64,000 nt of DNA from Gramella sp. Hel_I_59 (GTDB lineage Bacteria > Bacteroidota > Bacteroidia > Flavobacteriales > Flavobacteriaceae), in the NCBI RefSeq assembly GCF_006714895.1, contig NZ_VFME01000001.1:2976001-3040000 (forward strand). Reading direction: 5' to 3'. The notes beneath the pieces are model-generated. The model saw nothing but the letters and a program-made list of their open reading frames with translations. It was not told where the DNA came from and did not search any database. Positions 8,952 through 17,649 of the stretch are shown here, in pieces. Position 1 is the stretch's first letter. Each line of letters begins with the position of its first letter. Both the position numbers and the translations under genes were made by a program.

Positions 8952-10274
8952 TTACTTATAGATTGCTTTCACAAATTCCTCGTAAGTCACTTCTTTTTCA
9001 TCAAATTTCATATTTTCCTTATAAAATTTGAGAAGTTTCTCGTTCATTAACTGCTCAGAAAGTCTCTTAACCTCATCCTGGTTAGATAGAATTCTTGCAG
9101 CGATATCATCAAGTTCTTTTTCTGAAGGATCCATTTGACCAAATTGAGCCATTTGTTCCTTGATCTTTTCTGAAGCAAATGCTTTAAGATCGTTGAAATC
9201 CACACTAAGATCGTTATCGTTTACCACTTTTCCTTCGATCAACTGGTAACGAAGACCTTTCTCGCTTTTTTCATATTCTTCAGCAGCTTCCTCATCTGTT
9301 AGCGGTTTCTCACCAACTGTCTGTATCCATTTCTGAAGAAAATCTTTAGGTAGCTCGAAATTAGTAATTTCGATAAGCTTTTCAGTAATATCATTCATCA
9401 ATTGCTGATCGCTTTGTTGCTCGAATTGCTTTGCTGCATCCTCCTTGATCTTATCCTTCAATTCAGTCACAGAAGTTACCTTATCCTTACCGAAAAGTTT
9501 GTCGAATAATTCCTGGTCAAGATCTGCAAGTTCTCTTTCGTTGATCTCAGAAATAGTGAATTCTACTTCAGTATCAAGATCGTTAGCTTTTTCCTGATCT
9601 ATGCTTAGGTGATTCACCAGAGCGTGCTCATCTTCGAAAAGATTCTTTGTTTTCAATGTTAGAGTATCTCCAACTTTAGCTCCAACAAATTTTCCAAGAT
9701 TTCTCTTTCCTTTGATAGCAGCCAGTTCAATTGTGGTATCGTTCTCAATACCTTCTTCTTCATTCTTAAAGGTTCCAGCAACGGTATCTCCTTCTTCTAC
9801 TTCATCTTTCGTCTTAAGCTTACCATATTGCTTCTGGATGCTTTCAACCTGATCGTTCACCATCTTCTCGTCGGCAACGATATTATATTTTCTTACCGGA
9901 TCTTTAAGATCAAGATCTACATTAAATTCTGGAGCAAGTCCAAGTTCGAATTCAAAAGAATAGTTCTCACGATCCCAGTCAAAATTTTCCTGTTCCTTCG
10001 GAAGTGGATTTCCAAGGACATCCAATTTCTCTTCCGTTAGGTATTTATTTAGACTATCCTGAAGAAGTTTGTTCACTTCATCCACCAAAACAGCCTGTCC
10101 ATATTGTTTTTTGACCATCCCCATTGGTACATGACCTTTTCTAAAACCGGGAATATTGGCATTCTTTCGGTAATCTTTTAAAATCTTATCTACTTTACCG
10201 GCGTAATCTTCTTTAGCGATATCAACTTTTACTACCGCGTTTAATTCATCAATATTCTCTCTGGTAATATTCAT
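8952..10274 (-). CDS. tig: Trigger factor
   Basis: Ribosome-associated chaperone. The N-terminal ribosome-binding domain contains NANIPGFRKGHVPMGMVKKQYG (about residues 37-58), matching the ribosome-docking signature GFRxGxxP. The PPIase-like middle domain (about 150-245) is divergent. The long helical C-terminal domain is present, giving 440 residues in all. The gene has a clear Bacteroidetes-type promoter (10301-10331) and its own terminator (8894-8923), so it is probably monocistronic although it lies directly upstream of clpP and clpX. Confidence 0.96.
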   Translation of the reverse strand: MNITRENIDELNAVVKVDIAKEDYAGKVDKILKDYRKNANIPGFRKGHVPMGMVKKQYGQAVLVDEVNKLLQDSLNKYLTEEKLDVLGNPLPKEQENFDWDRENYSFEFELGLAPEFNVDLDLKDPVRKYNIVADEKMVNDQVESIQKQYGKLKTKDEVEEGDTVAGTFKNEEEGIENDTTIELAAIKGKRNLGKFVGAKVGDTLTLKTKNLFEDEHALVNHLSIDQEKANDLDTEVEFTISEINERELADLDQELFDKLFGKDKVTSVTELKDKIKEDAAKQFEQQSDQQLMNDITEKLIEITNFELPKDFLQKWIQTVGEKPLTDEEAAEEYEKSEKGLRYQLIEGKVVNDNDLSVDFNDLKAFASEKIKEQMAQFGQMDPSEKELDDIAARILSNQDEVKRLSEQLMNEKLLKFYKENMKFDEKEVTYEEFVKAIYK

Positions 10275-10300
10275 TTTGATCTTATATAAAAATTGGAGTG

Positions 10301-10331
10301 CAAAATTACGTTTTTTCTTAAAGTCTGCAAA
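10301..10331 (-). promoter_or_regulatory. tig: Promoter of tig (TTTG, 19 nt, TAATTTTG)
   Basis: On the minus strand TTTG (10331-10328), a 19-base spacer and TAATTTTG (10308-10301) match the Bacteroidetes -33/-7 consensus TTTG and TAnnTTTG. The expected start of transcription is about 20 bases before the tig start codon. Confidence 0.65.
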
Positions 10332-10359
10332 CTTTCAATTTGTTGAAATTCAGTTAAAT

Positions 10360-10701
10360 CTAATCTGATTTCAGAATAGAAAATAGTACCGACTGAAACA
10401 GGGAAAGTAATAAACTGAAAATTATTGCCATAAACCATCCACTTACACCAAATCCATCAATAAAACCATCTGCCATAAAAATGATGATCGCGTTGATGAT
10501 TAAGAGAAATAACCCGAGGGTTAGTATGGTAACAGGTAAAGTAAAAAGTACCAGGATAGGTTTTACAATAAAGTTAAGTAGTGAAAGGACTACTGCAACG
10601 ATGATGGCAGTCCAGTAACTATCTACCGAAACACCTGGTAAAATCTTGGCTAATATGACCACAGCCACGGCTGTAAGTAAAAGTCTTAGTAATAATTTCA
10701 T
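10360..10701 (-). CDS. Small four-helix membrane protein, phage-holin-4_2 (DUF360-like) family
   Basis: A 113-residue protein consisting of four hydrophobic helices with short loops (about residues 3-20, 29-50, 55-76 and 88-110). This pattern and the LNFIVKPILVLFTLPVTILTLGLF segment match the Mycobacterial 4TMS phage holin/DUF360 family, usually chromosomal and not tied to phages. Function is unknown. The start ATG at 10701 (MKLLLRLL) is preferred over a longer reading to 10767, because the extension would run through the terminator of the upstream gene. No promoter was recognised. Confidence 0.8.
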   Translation of the reverse strand: MKLLLRLLLTAVAVVILAKILPGVSVDSYWTAIIVAVVLSLLNFIVKPILVLFTLPVTILTLGLFLLIINAIIIFMADGFIDGFGVSGWFMAIIFSLLLSLFQSVLFSILKSD

Positions 10702-10740
10702 GATATTATTGATTGATTTGCTGGTAAAATTGCAAAAAAA

Positions 10741-10761
10741 AGACCGGGCAAAACCCGGTCT
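10741..10761 (-). terminator. Terminator of the GDSL lipoprotein gene
   Basis: A perfect 8-bp stem (agaccggg 10741-10748, cccggtct 10754-10761, loop caaaa) is followed on the minus strand by a run of seven T. It lies 27 bases past the stop of the 10788-12347 gene. Confidence 0.87.
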
Positions 10762-10787
10762 CTTCAATATTTATGTCAATTTTAATA

Positions 10788-12347
10788 TTACTGAACGTCC
10801 TGACTTAGAGATACTGTTCCATAAGAACCAACATTTGCTTTAGGCACGTTAGAACCGTAAGTTGTATTGATCTCATCAATGATCGCGTTAGCAATGATTG
10901 CATATCCTCTAGGAGTTAAGTGAACCCCATCCAGTGAAAATGCTCCTCCTGTTACAAAATCAGAATTTACACTTCCTCCATCGAACGTAATTCCACCATT
11001 ATCCAATTGAGTTAGCAAAGCGTTTGCATCTACATATCCAAGACCGAATTGATCTGCATACGTCTGAATTGAATTGTTGAATTTTGTAGTTGCATCTTTA
11101 ATGTTTGCAAGCTCATCATTATCCAGCACATCTTTATCATCTATACCGCTTACAGCACCAAATAAAGTGTTCACCTGAGCTTCAGTTGGCATACCACCAG
11201 CTTGAAGAATAGCAATTACTTCACCTACAGACTGCGTAAACTGTACAGATCCATAACCACTTGCCAATGCACCCTGATCGATCGTTAAGACTAATAATTC
11301 TTCTTCAGTCATTTGACGAAATCCTAAAGGATTTGTTTGAGTTACAGGAGTATCGATCAAAAATCTGTTAGGACCTTCGTTGAAAGTGATCGCATACTGA
11401 CCTGCCAAAGCCTGAGCCTGAGCAGCAGGAACACCCTGACCAATCAACACCTGAGTTAGCACTCCAGATACTGCCTGGAAATACTGAGTCAATTGGGTTG
11501 CTGTTGCAGCATCTAATGCAAGCGCATTATTAGGTACAGTTGTAAAAAAAGGAACTGAAGTTACATCCGGAATATTAATTAATACACCATCTGCCGTTTC
11601 AGCTAGAGAACTTGCTAATTGACCATATACTGCATTAAAGATCACAGGATTCGTGATATCACCTTCACCATAAAGTGCAGGATTAGTTTCAGTTTCCTGG
11701 TATTCTCCAACACCACCTGATGTTGCATATCCTAGCACATCGTTGTTCCCGATCCATAGCGTGAAAAATGTAGGATCCTGAGCTAAGGCATCCTGAAGAA
11801 CCGTAGCACTTTCAGAACTTGAAAATCTTGCAAAGTATGGGTTTGCAGTACCTGCAGCCACTCCCGCTACGCTACCGTAGTTTGGAGCACCAAGGTGATA
11901 GGATTTAGCTCCGGGAACACCCATATTGTTAACAGGTCCAGCAAATTTATTACTAACCTCGGTAGTAGGCTGAGCTCCGGTGTATCTTGCAGGTGATGGG
12001 CCATTGGCTCCTACTGCAAGTACAAATCTATTTTGCGTGATCTGGTTTCCTCCTAAGAGCAATCCACCAGCATTATCATTTACAAGTGGCTGAATAAATT
12101 CTCCAGTTTCCTGTACAGCACTAAACTTTTCAGCAAGAATACTTGGAAAAGAATTTTGCTGACCGCTTAAATAAAGCGCGCCATCAGCATAACCTGCAGT
12201 TAACGAATTTCCAAGCGCAACGTAGTTTGAGAAATCTGCCTCACCGCTCGTATAAAAATCTCCGTCTTCAATAGAATTTTCTAGTTCTGGTTCACAGGAA
12301 ACGATTCCCAGGGCCAGAATTGCCATATATTTAAAATAGTTCTTCAT
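10788..12347 (-). CDS. SGNH/GDSL-type lipoprotein hydrolase
   Basis: Predicted outer-membrane or periplasmic lipoprotein of 519 residues. The signal peptide ends in the lipobox LGIVSC with lipidated C18. SGNH blocks are visible: block I VALGNSLTAGY with the probable nucleophile S48, block III WIGNNDVLGY, and block V DGVHLTPRGY with the Asp/His pair. A long insert between the blocks explains a length well above that of simple GDSL esterases. It lies 8 bases downstream of an OmpP1/FadL porin gene under the same promoter, which suggests joint handling of long-chain lipids or esters at the outer membrane; that link is inferred. Confidence 0.85.
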   Translation of the reverse strand: MKNYFKYMAILALGIVSCEPELENSIEDGDFYTSGEADFSNYVALGNSLTAGYADGALYLSGQQNSFPSILAEKFSAVQETGEFIQPLVNDNAGGLLLGGNQITQNRFVLAVGANGPSPARYTGAQPTTEVSNKFAGPVNNMGVPGAKSYHLGAPNYGSVAGVAAGTANPYFARFSSSESATVLQDALAQDPTFFTLWIGNNDVLGYATSGGVGEYQETETNPALYGEGDITNPVIFNAVYGQLASSLAETADGVLINIPDVTSVPFFTTVPNNALALDAATATQLTQYFQAVSGVLTQVLIGQGVPAAQAQALAGQYAITFNEGPNRFLIDTPVTQTNPLGFRQMTEEELLVLTIDQGALASGYGSVQFTQSVGEVIAILQAGGMPTEAQVNTLFGAVSGIDDKDVLDNDELANIKDATTKFNNSIQTYADQFGLGYVDANALLTQLDNGGITFDGGSVNSDFVTGGAFSLDGVHLTPRGYAIIANAIIDEINTTYGSNVPKANVGSYGTVSLSQDVQ

Positions 12348-12355
12348 CTTTCTAA

Positions 12356-13618
12356 TTAAATTTTAATAGTTACACCAAGACCTGGTACAAATGCACTTGA
12401 CTTATAAGTTCCTCCAAAAGGCGCTCCTTCATAATCAGGAAATTCAGAGGGATCTGGAGAATAAGTCGCGTCTATTTCTTTAAATCTGCTATAAAGGAAT
12501 GCTGCATCAATTGCTACATTATCTGTTACATTAATAGATAACCCCCCTGTAAAATTATTGGAGTCATTACGCGGAGTTTCAGGTGCGAAATACCCATCTT
12601 GCACCGGTGAACCATCGAAATAGTATCCAGCTCTCAAAGTAAAGGTTTCGTTTGCGATATACTGAACACCAAATCTATAATTATTGGAGTCTTCGTAAGC
12701 TCTAGGATTGAAAGAATCATTTGCAGTAGGTTGATTCGCAAAGTCTACATCCAATGAGTTATATACATCCCAGAAGGTTCTGTTATAATCGAAAGCGAAC
12801 AACCACTGTTCGTTTAACTGGTAAGAAACTCCCACGCTTAATTCTGCCGGAAGTGGCAACGTAGCGTCAAATTGAGTATCGCTGAATGGTGCAAGAGGAG
12901 AATTAGGAACATTCTCGAAATCTGCATCACCATCTTCAGCTTCTACAAGAATTTCCGAGCGGTAGTTTACTCCAACTCTTAGACTATCCACCGGACTCCA
13001 CATTACACCTGCAGACCATCCAAAGGCACTAACATTAGAAGCATCTATAGTAACATTGGAACGATTTCCTTCCAGATCACTAAGAGTTCTATTAAGATTT
13101 CTATTGAAATTAACCGAACCACTAACATAGATTGGACCACCACCTACTGCAAGGTTATCGGTGATCTTATAAGAAGCTAACGCCTGCACATAAATAGCAG
13201 CCAGTTCGATATCATTTACCAGGTGAGATCCCGGCCAGTCTTTTTCCCATTCTACAGCACTACCATAAGGAGTATACGCTGCAAGTCCAAGACTTAATTT
13301 CTCGTTCAACTTATAAGAGAAGTAAGCATAGAACGGAGTTCCCACAGGGCTATCTGTTCTTTCTACCTGTCCAAATTCATCATTTTGCCATACTACATCA
13401 GAGAATACGGCACTTACACCAACAGATGCATTGATCTTGTTCTCTAGGAATACCAGTCCGGCAGGGTTGAAGAACGCAAGTTCTGCATTATTAACAACTG
13501 CAACTCCGGTGTGTCCCATAGCGAGACCACGCTGACCCTGTAGACTTACCCTGTAACCTCCGGCATAGGTTGTAGCCGCCGCCAACATAAACAGGCTAAG
13601 TAAAAATAGTCTTTTCAT
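12356..13618 (-). CDS. OmpP1/FadL-family outer membrane protein
   Basis: A 420-residue outer-membrane beta-barrel with a clear signal peptide (LFLLSLFMLAAATTYA). The mature N-terminus GGYRVSLQGQRGLAMGHTGVA followed by NNAELAFFNPAGL is the hallmark of the FadL/OmpP1 family, which transports long-chain fatty acids and other hydrophobic compounds. The C-terminus ends in a strand, FVPGLGVTIKI. It is first in a two-gene unit with the GDSL lipoprotein and has a strong promoter match at 13663-13692. The actual substrate cannot be told from the sequence. Confidence 0.92.
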   Translation of the reverse strand: MKRLFLLSLFMLAAATTYAGGYRVSLQGQRGLAMGHTGVAVVNNAELAFFNPAGLVFLENKINASVGVSAVFSDVVWQNDEFGQVERTDSPVGTPFYAYFSYKLNEKLSLGLAAYTPYGSAVEWEKDWPGSHLVNDIELAAIYVQALASYKITDNLAVGGGPIYVSGSVNFNRNLNRTLSDLEGNRSNVTIDASNVSAFGWSAGVMWSPVDSLRVGVNYRSEILVEAEDGDADFENVPNSPLAPFSDTQFDATLPLPAELSVGVSYQLNEQWLFAFDYNRTFWDVYNSLDVDFANQPTANDSFNPRAYEDSNNYRFGVQYIANETFTLRAGYYFDGSPVQDGYFAPETPRNDSNNFTGGLSINVTDNVAIDAAFLYSRFKEIDATYSPDPSEFPDYEGAPFGGTYKSSAFVPGLGVTIKI

Positions 13619-13662
13619 AATTTAAGTAGGATTATATTTAATATATCTTAAAATGCTCTTGC

Positions 13663-13692
13663 CAAAAATAGCATAAATTAGATATTATGCAA
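13663..13692 (-). promoter_or_regulatory. Promoter of the OmpP1-lipoprotein operon
   Basis: On the minus strand GTTG (TTG at 13692-13690), a 19-base spacer and TATTTTTG (13670-13663) match the Bacteroidetes consensus. Transcription should start around 13656, leaving a leader of about 38 bases. Confidence 0.62.
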
Positions 13693-13706
13693 CAATACAT
13701 TTAAAT

Positions 13707-13726
13707 TTATTATGCATACATAATAA
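13707..13726. promoter_or_regulatory. Palindrome upstream of the OmpP1 promoter
   Basis: ttattatg (13707-13714) and cataataa (13719-13726) form a perfect 8-bp inverted repeat around cata. It lies about 15 bases upstream of the -33 element of the ompP1 promoter and just past the stop of the alpha/beta hydrolase gene. It could be an activator site or a weak AT-rich terminator. Confidence 0.35.
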
Positions 13727-13738
13727 AATCATCCAGAA

Positions 13739-14500
13739 TTAAAGAAATTCTGACACTCTCATATAAAAATCTTTCATATTCTCAGCATGTACCCAATGGC
13801 CTGCTTTTGATATTGTAGCTACTTCAGCCTCTGGAAAATGTTCTTTGATGAGCTTATGATCTGCTTCCGTGATATAATCAGACTTCTCTCCAACTATAAA
13901 CAAAACCGGACCATTGTATGTAGCCCCGGAATACAAAGCTTCTCCTAGGTTATTAATCTTCTCTTTTAAAATATCAAGATTCATTCGTAATGAAAGCTTC
14001 TCTTTAGTTTTCCAGTAAAGATTCTTCAGAAGAAATAATTTTACGCCAGGCTCCTTAATATAATCTCCCAGAAATTCTTCAGCATCACCACGAGAACTTA
14101 GCTGCGCATTATCAAGAGCCGTCAAGCCTTTCAAAATTTGTTGATGATGTGGCGCATAATATTTAGGCGCAATATCTACAATGATTAATTTCGTTACGAG
14201 CTCCTTATTTTCACAAGCCGTAAGCATCGCCGTCTTACCACCCATAGAATGACCCATTAGAAATACATTTTTAAGATCGTGCTGCTTACAGTACTCCACT
14301 ATATCCTGCGCCATAGAACTGTACGAAAACTCATCGCTATGCGGAGACTTTCCGTGATTTCTCTGGTCAATCAAATGAACCTGGAAACCATCTTCGGCAA
14401 ATTTCTTACCTAAAGTTTTCCAGTTATCAGACATTCCTAAGAATCCGTGTAATATAAGTAGCGGCTTTCCCTCTCCCAGTATGATCGAATGTAACTCCAT
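13739..14500 (-). CDS. Alpha/beta-fold hydrolase, YbfF-like
   Basis: A 253-residue cytoplasmic hydrolase. The oxyanion segment is LHGFLGMSDNWK, the DQRNHGKSPH motif follows, the nucleophile elbow is GHSMGG with Ser at about residue 86, and the catalytic His lies in KAGHWVHAE near the C-terminus. The DxRNHGxS motif and size resemble E. coli YbfF-type esterases, but the substrate is unknown. It lies one base after pdxJ on the same strand, so the two are co-transcribed. That pairing recurs in flavobacteria and does not by itself show a role in vitamin B6 metabolism. Confidence 0.88.
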   Translation of the reverse strand: MELHSIILGEGKPLLILHGFLGMSDNWKTLGKKFAEDGFQVHLIDQRNHGKSPHSDEFSYSSMAQDIVEYCKQHDLKNVFLMGHSMGGKTAMLTACENKELVTKLIIVDIAPKYYAPHHQQILKGLTALDNAQLSSRGDAEEFLGDYIKEPGVKLFLLKNLYWKTKEKLSLRMNLDILKEKINNLGEALYSGATYNGPVLFIVGEKSDYITEADHKLIKEHFPEAEVATISKAGHWVHAENMKDFYMRVSEFL

Positions 14501-14501
14501 A

Positions 14502-15215
14502 TTATTTCAATAATTTCAAATATTGCTGAATAGTTTTCTCAAGTCCCATATATAAAGCTTCGGAAATCAATGCATGACCAATTGAAACCTCGTCAAGATA
14601 CGGCACGTTATTACTGAAGTATCCAATATTATCAAGAGAAAGATCATGCCCGGCATTCACTCCCAGTTTCAGCTCATAAGCCAGCTTCGAACAGGCAGCA
14701 TAGGATTTCGCAGCATCCTCCATTCCTTTAGCATAATCTACCGCAAATTGCTCCGTATAAAGTTCAATGCGATCTGCACCGGTTTCAGCAGCACCTTCAA
14801 TGATTTTTAGATCTGGATCCACAAAGATCGAAGTACGTATCCCATGATTTTTAAATTCTGAAATTACTTCACGCAAATGATCGCGATGCTTAATGGTATC
14901 CCAGCCCGCATTGGAAGTTATCGCATCCTCAGCATCTGGCACCAGTGTAACCTGAGCAGGTTTCACCTCCAGCACAAGATCCACAAATTGCTGAATAGGC
15001 TTCCCTTCTATATTAAATTCGGTAGTAAGCACCGGTTTCAATTCCCTTGCATCTGCATAACGAATATGCCGTTCATCTGGTCTTGGGTGAACCGTGATTC
15101 CTTCTGCCCCGAACTTTTCAATATTTTTTGCAGCCTCCAGCACATTTGGAACATCTCCTCCACGTGCATTTCTTAAGGTAGCGATCTTGTTGATATTTAC
15201 ACTTAATTTCGTCAT
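14502..15215 (-). CDS. pdxJ: Pyridoxine 5'-phosphate synthase
   Basis: Condenses 1-deoxy-D-xylulose 5-phosphate with 3-amino-2-oxopropyl phosphate to pyridoxine 5'-phosphate in the DXP-dependent vitamin B6 pathway. The 237-residue TIM-barrel enzyme has the typical N-terminus [21 protein letters not shown], then [17 protein letters not shown], and the C-terminal phosphate-binding block [17 protein letters not shown]. Length and motifs are normal. It starts a two-gene unit with the hydrolase; a -7-like element (TATTTTTG, 15242-15235 on the minus strand) lies 20 bases before the start, without a matching -33. Confidence 0.97.
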   Translation of the reverse strand: MTKLSVNINKIATLRNARGGDVPNVLEAAKNIEKFGAEGITVHPRPDERHIRYADARELKPVLTTEFNIEGKPIQQFVDLVLEVKPAQVTLVPDAEDAITSNAGWDTIKHRDHLREVISEFKNHGIRTSIFVDPDLKIIEGAAETGADRIELYTEQFAVDYAKGMEDAAKSYAACSKLAYELKLGVNAGHDLSLDNIGYFSNNVPYLDEVSIGHALISEALYMGLEKTIQQYLKLLK

Positions 15216-15304
15216 TTTCCCTTGGTTTTATTAACAAAAATACAAAGTGCAGCCTGCTTCATTGAATATTATTTTGATTAATTTGCAGAAAAGGAATTGA
15301 GTAT

Positions 15305-15961
15305 ATGAGTTTGCAGGAATACATTCTAAATGATGTGGAGATCTTGAGCCTTTCAGAAAAGATTGGAGAAGTACACAGATTATTTAATCAACTTACTTAT
15401 ACCCATCTTCCCGTTGCGGAGAATGGCATTTATATTGGTTGCATTTCAGAAAATGATGTGCGTTGTTTTGATAATGATAAGACCCTTGGCGATTATCGTT
15501 ATGCGCTCGAAGGATTTTTTGCACGTGAAAGTAATTACTGGCTGGACAGCCTGGAAGCCTTTGCCCAGAACAACTCCAATATATTACCAGTTCTGAATGA
15601 TGAGAATCTTTATATAGGATATGTAGAGTTGAATGAAATGATCTCTTTATTCAAGGAAACACCTTTTCTACATGAGCCAGGAAACATTATTGTGGTGGAA
15701 AAAGCATTTAAAGACTACACGCTTGGAGAAGTTAGCCAGATCGTAGAATCCAATAATGCGCATCTACTGGGAACTTTTGTTTCAAAGATAGAGAATGACA
15801 TGGCTCAGATAACCCTGAAGATATCACCTTCGGGAATGACCGAAATCATTCAGTCGTTTAGAAGATATGGGTATATTATTATTTCTGAACATCAGGAAGA
15901 CACTTTCAATAAAAATTTAAAGGATAGATCAAAATATCTTGATAAATACCTGAATATATAA
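15305..15961 (+). CDS. CBS-pair protein with ACT-like C-terminus
   Basis: A 218-residue soluble protein. Residues 1-120 form two CBS motifs (FNQLTYTHLPVAENGIYIGCISENDVR, and NNSNILPVLNDENLYIGYVELNEMI), a module that usually binds adenine nucleotides. The C-terminal part (GNIIVVEKAFKDYTLGEVSQIVESN through IIQSFRRYGYII) resembles an ACT-like regulatory fold. No catalytic domain is attached. It begins the nadK run, with nadK starting 4 bases after its stop, so a link to sensing adenylate or NAD(P) state is attractive but unproven. Confidence 0.85.
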   Translation: MSLQEYILNDVEILSLSEKIGEVHRLFNQLTYTHLPVAENGIYIGCISENDVRCFDNDKTLGDYRYALEGFFARESNYWLDSLEAFAQNNSNILPVLNDENLYIGYVELNEMISLFKETPFLHEPGNIIVVEKAFKDYTLGEVSQIVESNNAHLLGTFVSKIENDMAQITLKISPSGMTEIIQSFRRYGYIIISEHQEDTFNKNLKDRSKYLDKYLNI

Positions 15962-15965
15962 GTTT

Positions 15966-16850
15966 ATGAAAATAGGTATTTACGGCCAGTTCTACCATGA
16001 GAATGCGGGTCATTACATTGGACAATTACTGAATTTGCTTGACGAGAAGAATGTGGAAGTTTTGATCGAAGAAGATTTTCTTCAAATGATCCATGATCAC
16101 AATTCCATTCAGAAGGAATACCGCCAGTTTAGCGCGTTTGAAGAGCTGGACAATTCTTTTGACCTGTTCTTTTCTATTGGTGGAGATGGAACTATCCTCA
16201 AATCCATTAATTATATTAGAAACCTGAATATCCCCATTGTGGGAATCAACACTGGAAGACTCGGATTTCTTGCTACGATTCAGAAAGAACAAATAGAAAG
16301 CACCTTGAACGAAATCCTGGAAAAAAAATTCACACTTTCTCCACGTTCAGTACTCACGATAGAAACTAACACTAAAGATCAGGATCCGGTTTTCTCACAG
16401 ATCGCTTTAAACGAAATCGCGGTAAGTAGAAGAAACACCACTTCCATGATTACTGTGGACACCTGGTTAAATGACCAATTCCTTACTTCTTACTGGGCAG
16501 ATGGTCTTATTATCGCCACGCCTACAGGTTCTACCGGATATTCTTTAAGCTGCGGTGGCCCTGTAATCACTCCAGATGCAGACTCCCTGGTGATTACACC
16601 AATAGCTCCACACAATTTGAATGCGCGTCCACTGGTAATTAGAGATGGCACTAAGATCAAATTAAAGGTGTCTGGTCGGGAAAAAACGCATCTTGTATCC
16701 ATGGATTCCCGAATTGCCACTCTGGAAAATGATACCGAAATAATTATTTCAAAAGCACCCTACTGCATAAATTTCGTGGAATTAACTGAAGACAGTTTCC
16801 TTAATACGCTACGAAAAAAGCTATTATGGGGTGAAGACAAACGGAATTAA
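15966..16850 (+). CDS. nadK: NAD kinase
   Basis: Phosphorylates NAD to NADP using ATP or polyphosphate. The 294-residue protein has the family signature GGDGT (FSIGGDGTILKSI, about residues 76-88), NTGRLGFLAT, and the conserved TPTGSTGYSLSCGGPV block. Length is normal for bacterial NadK. It lies in a tight run after the CBS-pair protein (4-base gap) and before a DUF6089 gene that appears to have its own promoter. Confidence 0.97.
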   Translation: MKIGIYGQFYHENAGHYIGQLLNLLDEKNVEVLIEEDFLQMIHDHNSIQKEYRQFSAFEELDNSFDLFFSIGGDGTILKSINYIRNLNIPIVGINTGRLGFLATIQKEQIESTLNEILEKKFTLSPRSVLTIETNTKDQDPVFSQIALNEIAVSRRNTTSMITVDTWLNDQFLTSYWADGLIIATPTGSTGYSLSCGGPVITPDADSLVITPIAPHNLNARPLVIRDGTKIKLKVSGREKTHLVSMDSRIATLENDTEIIISKAPYCINFVELTEDSFLNTLRKKLLWGEDKRN

Positions 16851-16904
16851 GCAATAAATAAAATCATTTGTTGTTTATACGTATGTACAAATCTGCTCAA
16901 ATTA

Positions 16905-16933
16905 TTGCAGGGCAAGTAGAATTGTTATATTTG
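16905..16933 (+). promoter_or_regulatory. Promoter of the DUF6089-uppS-bamA run
   Basis: TTG (16905-16907), an 18-base spacer and TATATTTG (16926-16933) match the Bacteroidetes consensus. Transcription would start near 16940, about 10 bases before the DUF6089 start codon, and could continue through uppS and bamA. Confidence 0.58.
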
Positions 16934-16950
16934 CAAACTTTTGAAAACCT

Positions 16951-17649
16951 ATGAGGTACCTGATCGCATTTATCATAATGGCTTTTTTTACCGGAAATTC
17001 CTACTCTCAAAAATATGAAGTTGGGGTTTTTGCGGGTGGTGCCAATTTTATAGGAGACGTTGGAAAAACTACTTTCATCCTTCCCAATACGCCCGTTGGA
17101 GGTTTTATGGCGAAGTGGAACGTTAGTCCGCGACACGCATGGAGACTGTCATTATTGTATGCGAAAATCTCAGCAGATGATACAGAGTCTAATGACACCA
17201 GAAGACAACAGCGTGGTTATTCTTTCGATAATACGATTGCTGAAGCTTCACTGGGACTGGAATTTAATTTCTGGGATTTTGACTTATCTGAGCCTTTACC
17301 ACAAAAGACACCTTATATATATACCGGAATCACCTATTTCAAGGCAGATCATGTCTATTTGAAAGATGGCAGAGCCGGGAATCTATCCAATGAAGGTACT
17401 AATTGGGAATTCGCTATTCCGATGGTTTTTGGCTATAAAGAGGCTATCACCGAGCATATTATTGGTGCGCTGGAAATTGGAGCCCGCTATACATTAACAG
17501 ATAACCTGGATGGAAGCTGGCCTGAAGAATATTTAGACCGAAGAGAACCTCAACTGGAATTCGGGAATAGAAATACGAATGACTGGTATGTTTTTACCGG
17601 ATTGTCATTCACATTCACATTTGGGCGTAAGCCATGTTACTGCTTTTAG
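16951..17649 (+). CDS. DUF6089 family outer-membrane beta-barrel protein
   Basis: A 232-residue secreted protein with a signal peptide (LIAFIIMAFFTGNSYS) and mature start QKYEVGVFAGGANFIGDVGKT. It has alternating hydrophobic strands and a conserved C-terminal FTFGRKPCYCF ending, as seen in DUF6089 proteins of Bacteroidetes. It probably forms a small eight-stranded barrel. Function is unknown. Its stop codon directly abuts the uppS start codon, and the gene sits with uppS, bamA and two skp-like genes, so a role in outer-membrane assembly is a reasonable guess. Confidence 0.85.
   Translation: MRYLIAFIIMAFFTGNSYSQKYEVGVFAGGANFIGDVGKTTFILPNTPVGGFMAKWNVSPRHAWRLSLLYAKISADDTESNDTRRQQRGYSFDNTIAEASLGLEFNFWDFDLSEPLPQKTPYIYTGITYFKADHVYLKDGRAGNLSNEGTNWEFAIPMVFGYKEAITEHIIGALEIGARYTLTDNLDGSWPEEYLDRREPQLEFGNRNTNDWYVFTGLSFTFTFGRKPCYCF

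Noticed and set aside
10702..10767. Longer N-terminus for the small four-helix protein
   Set aside because: The extension would be coded by the terminator hairpin of the upstream gene, and MKLLLRLL is a natural start.
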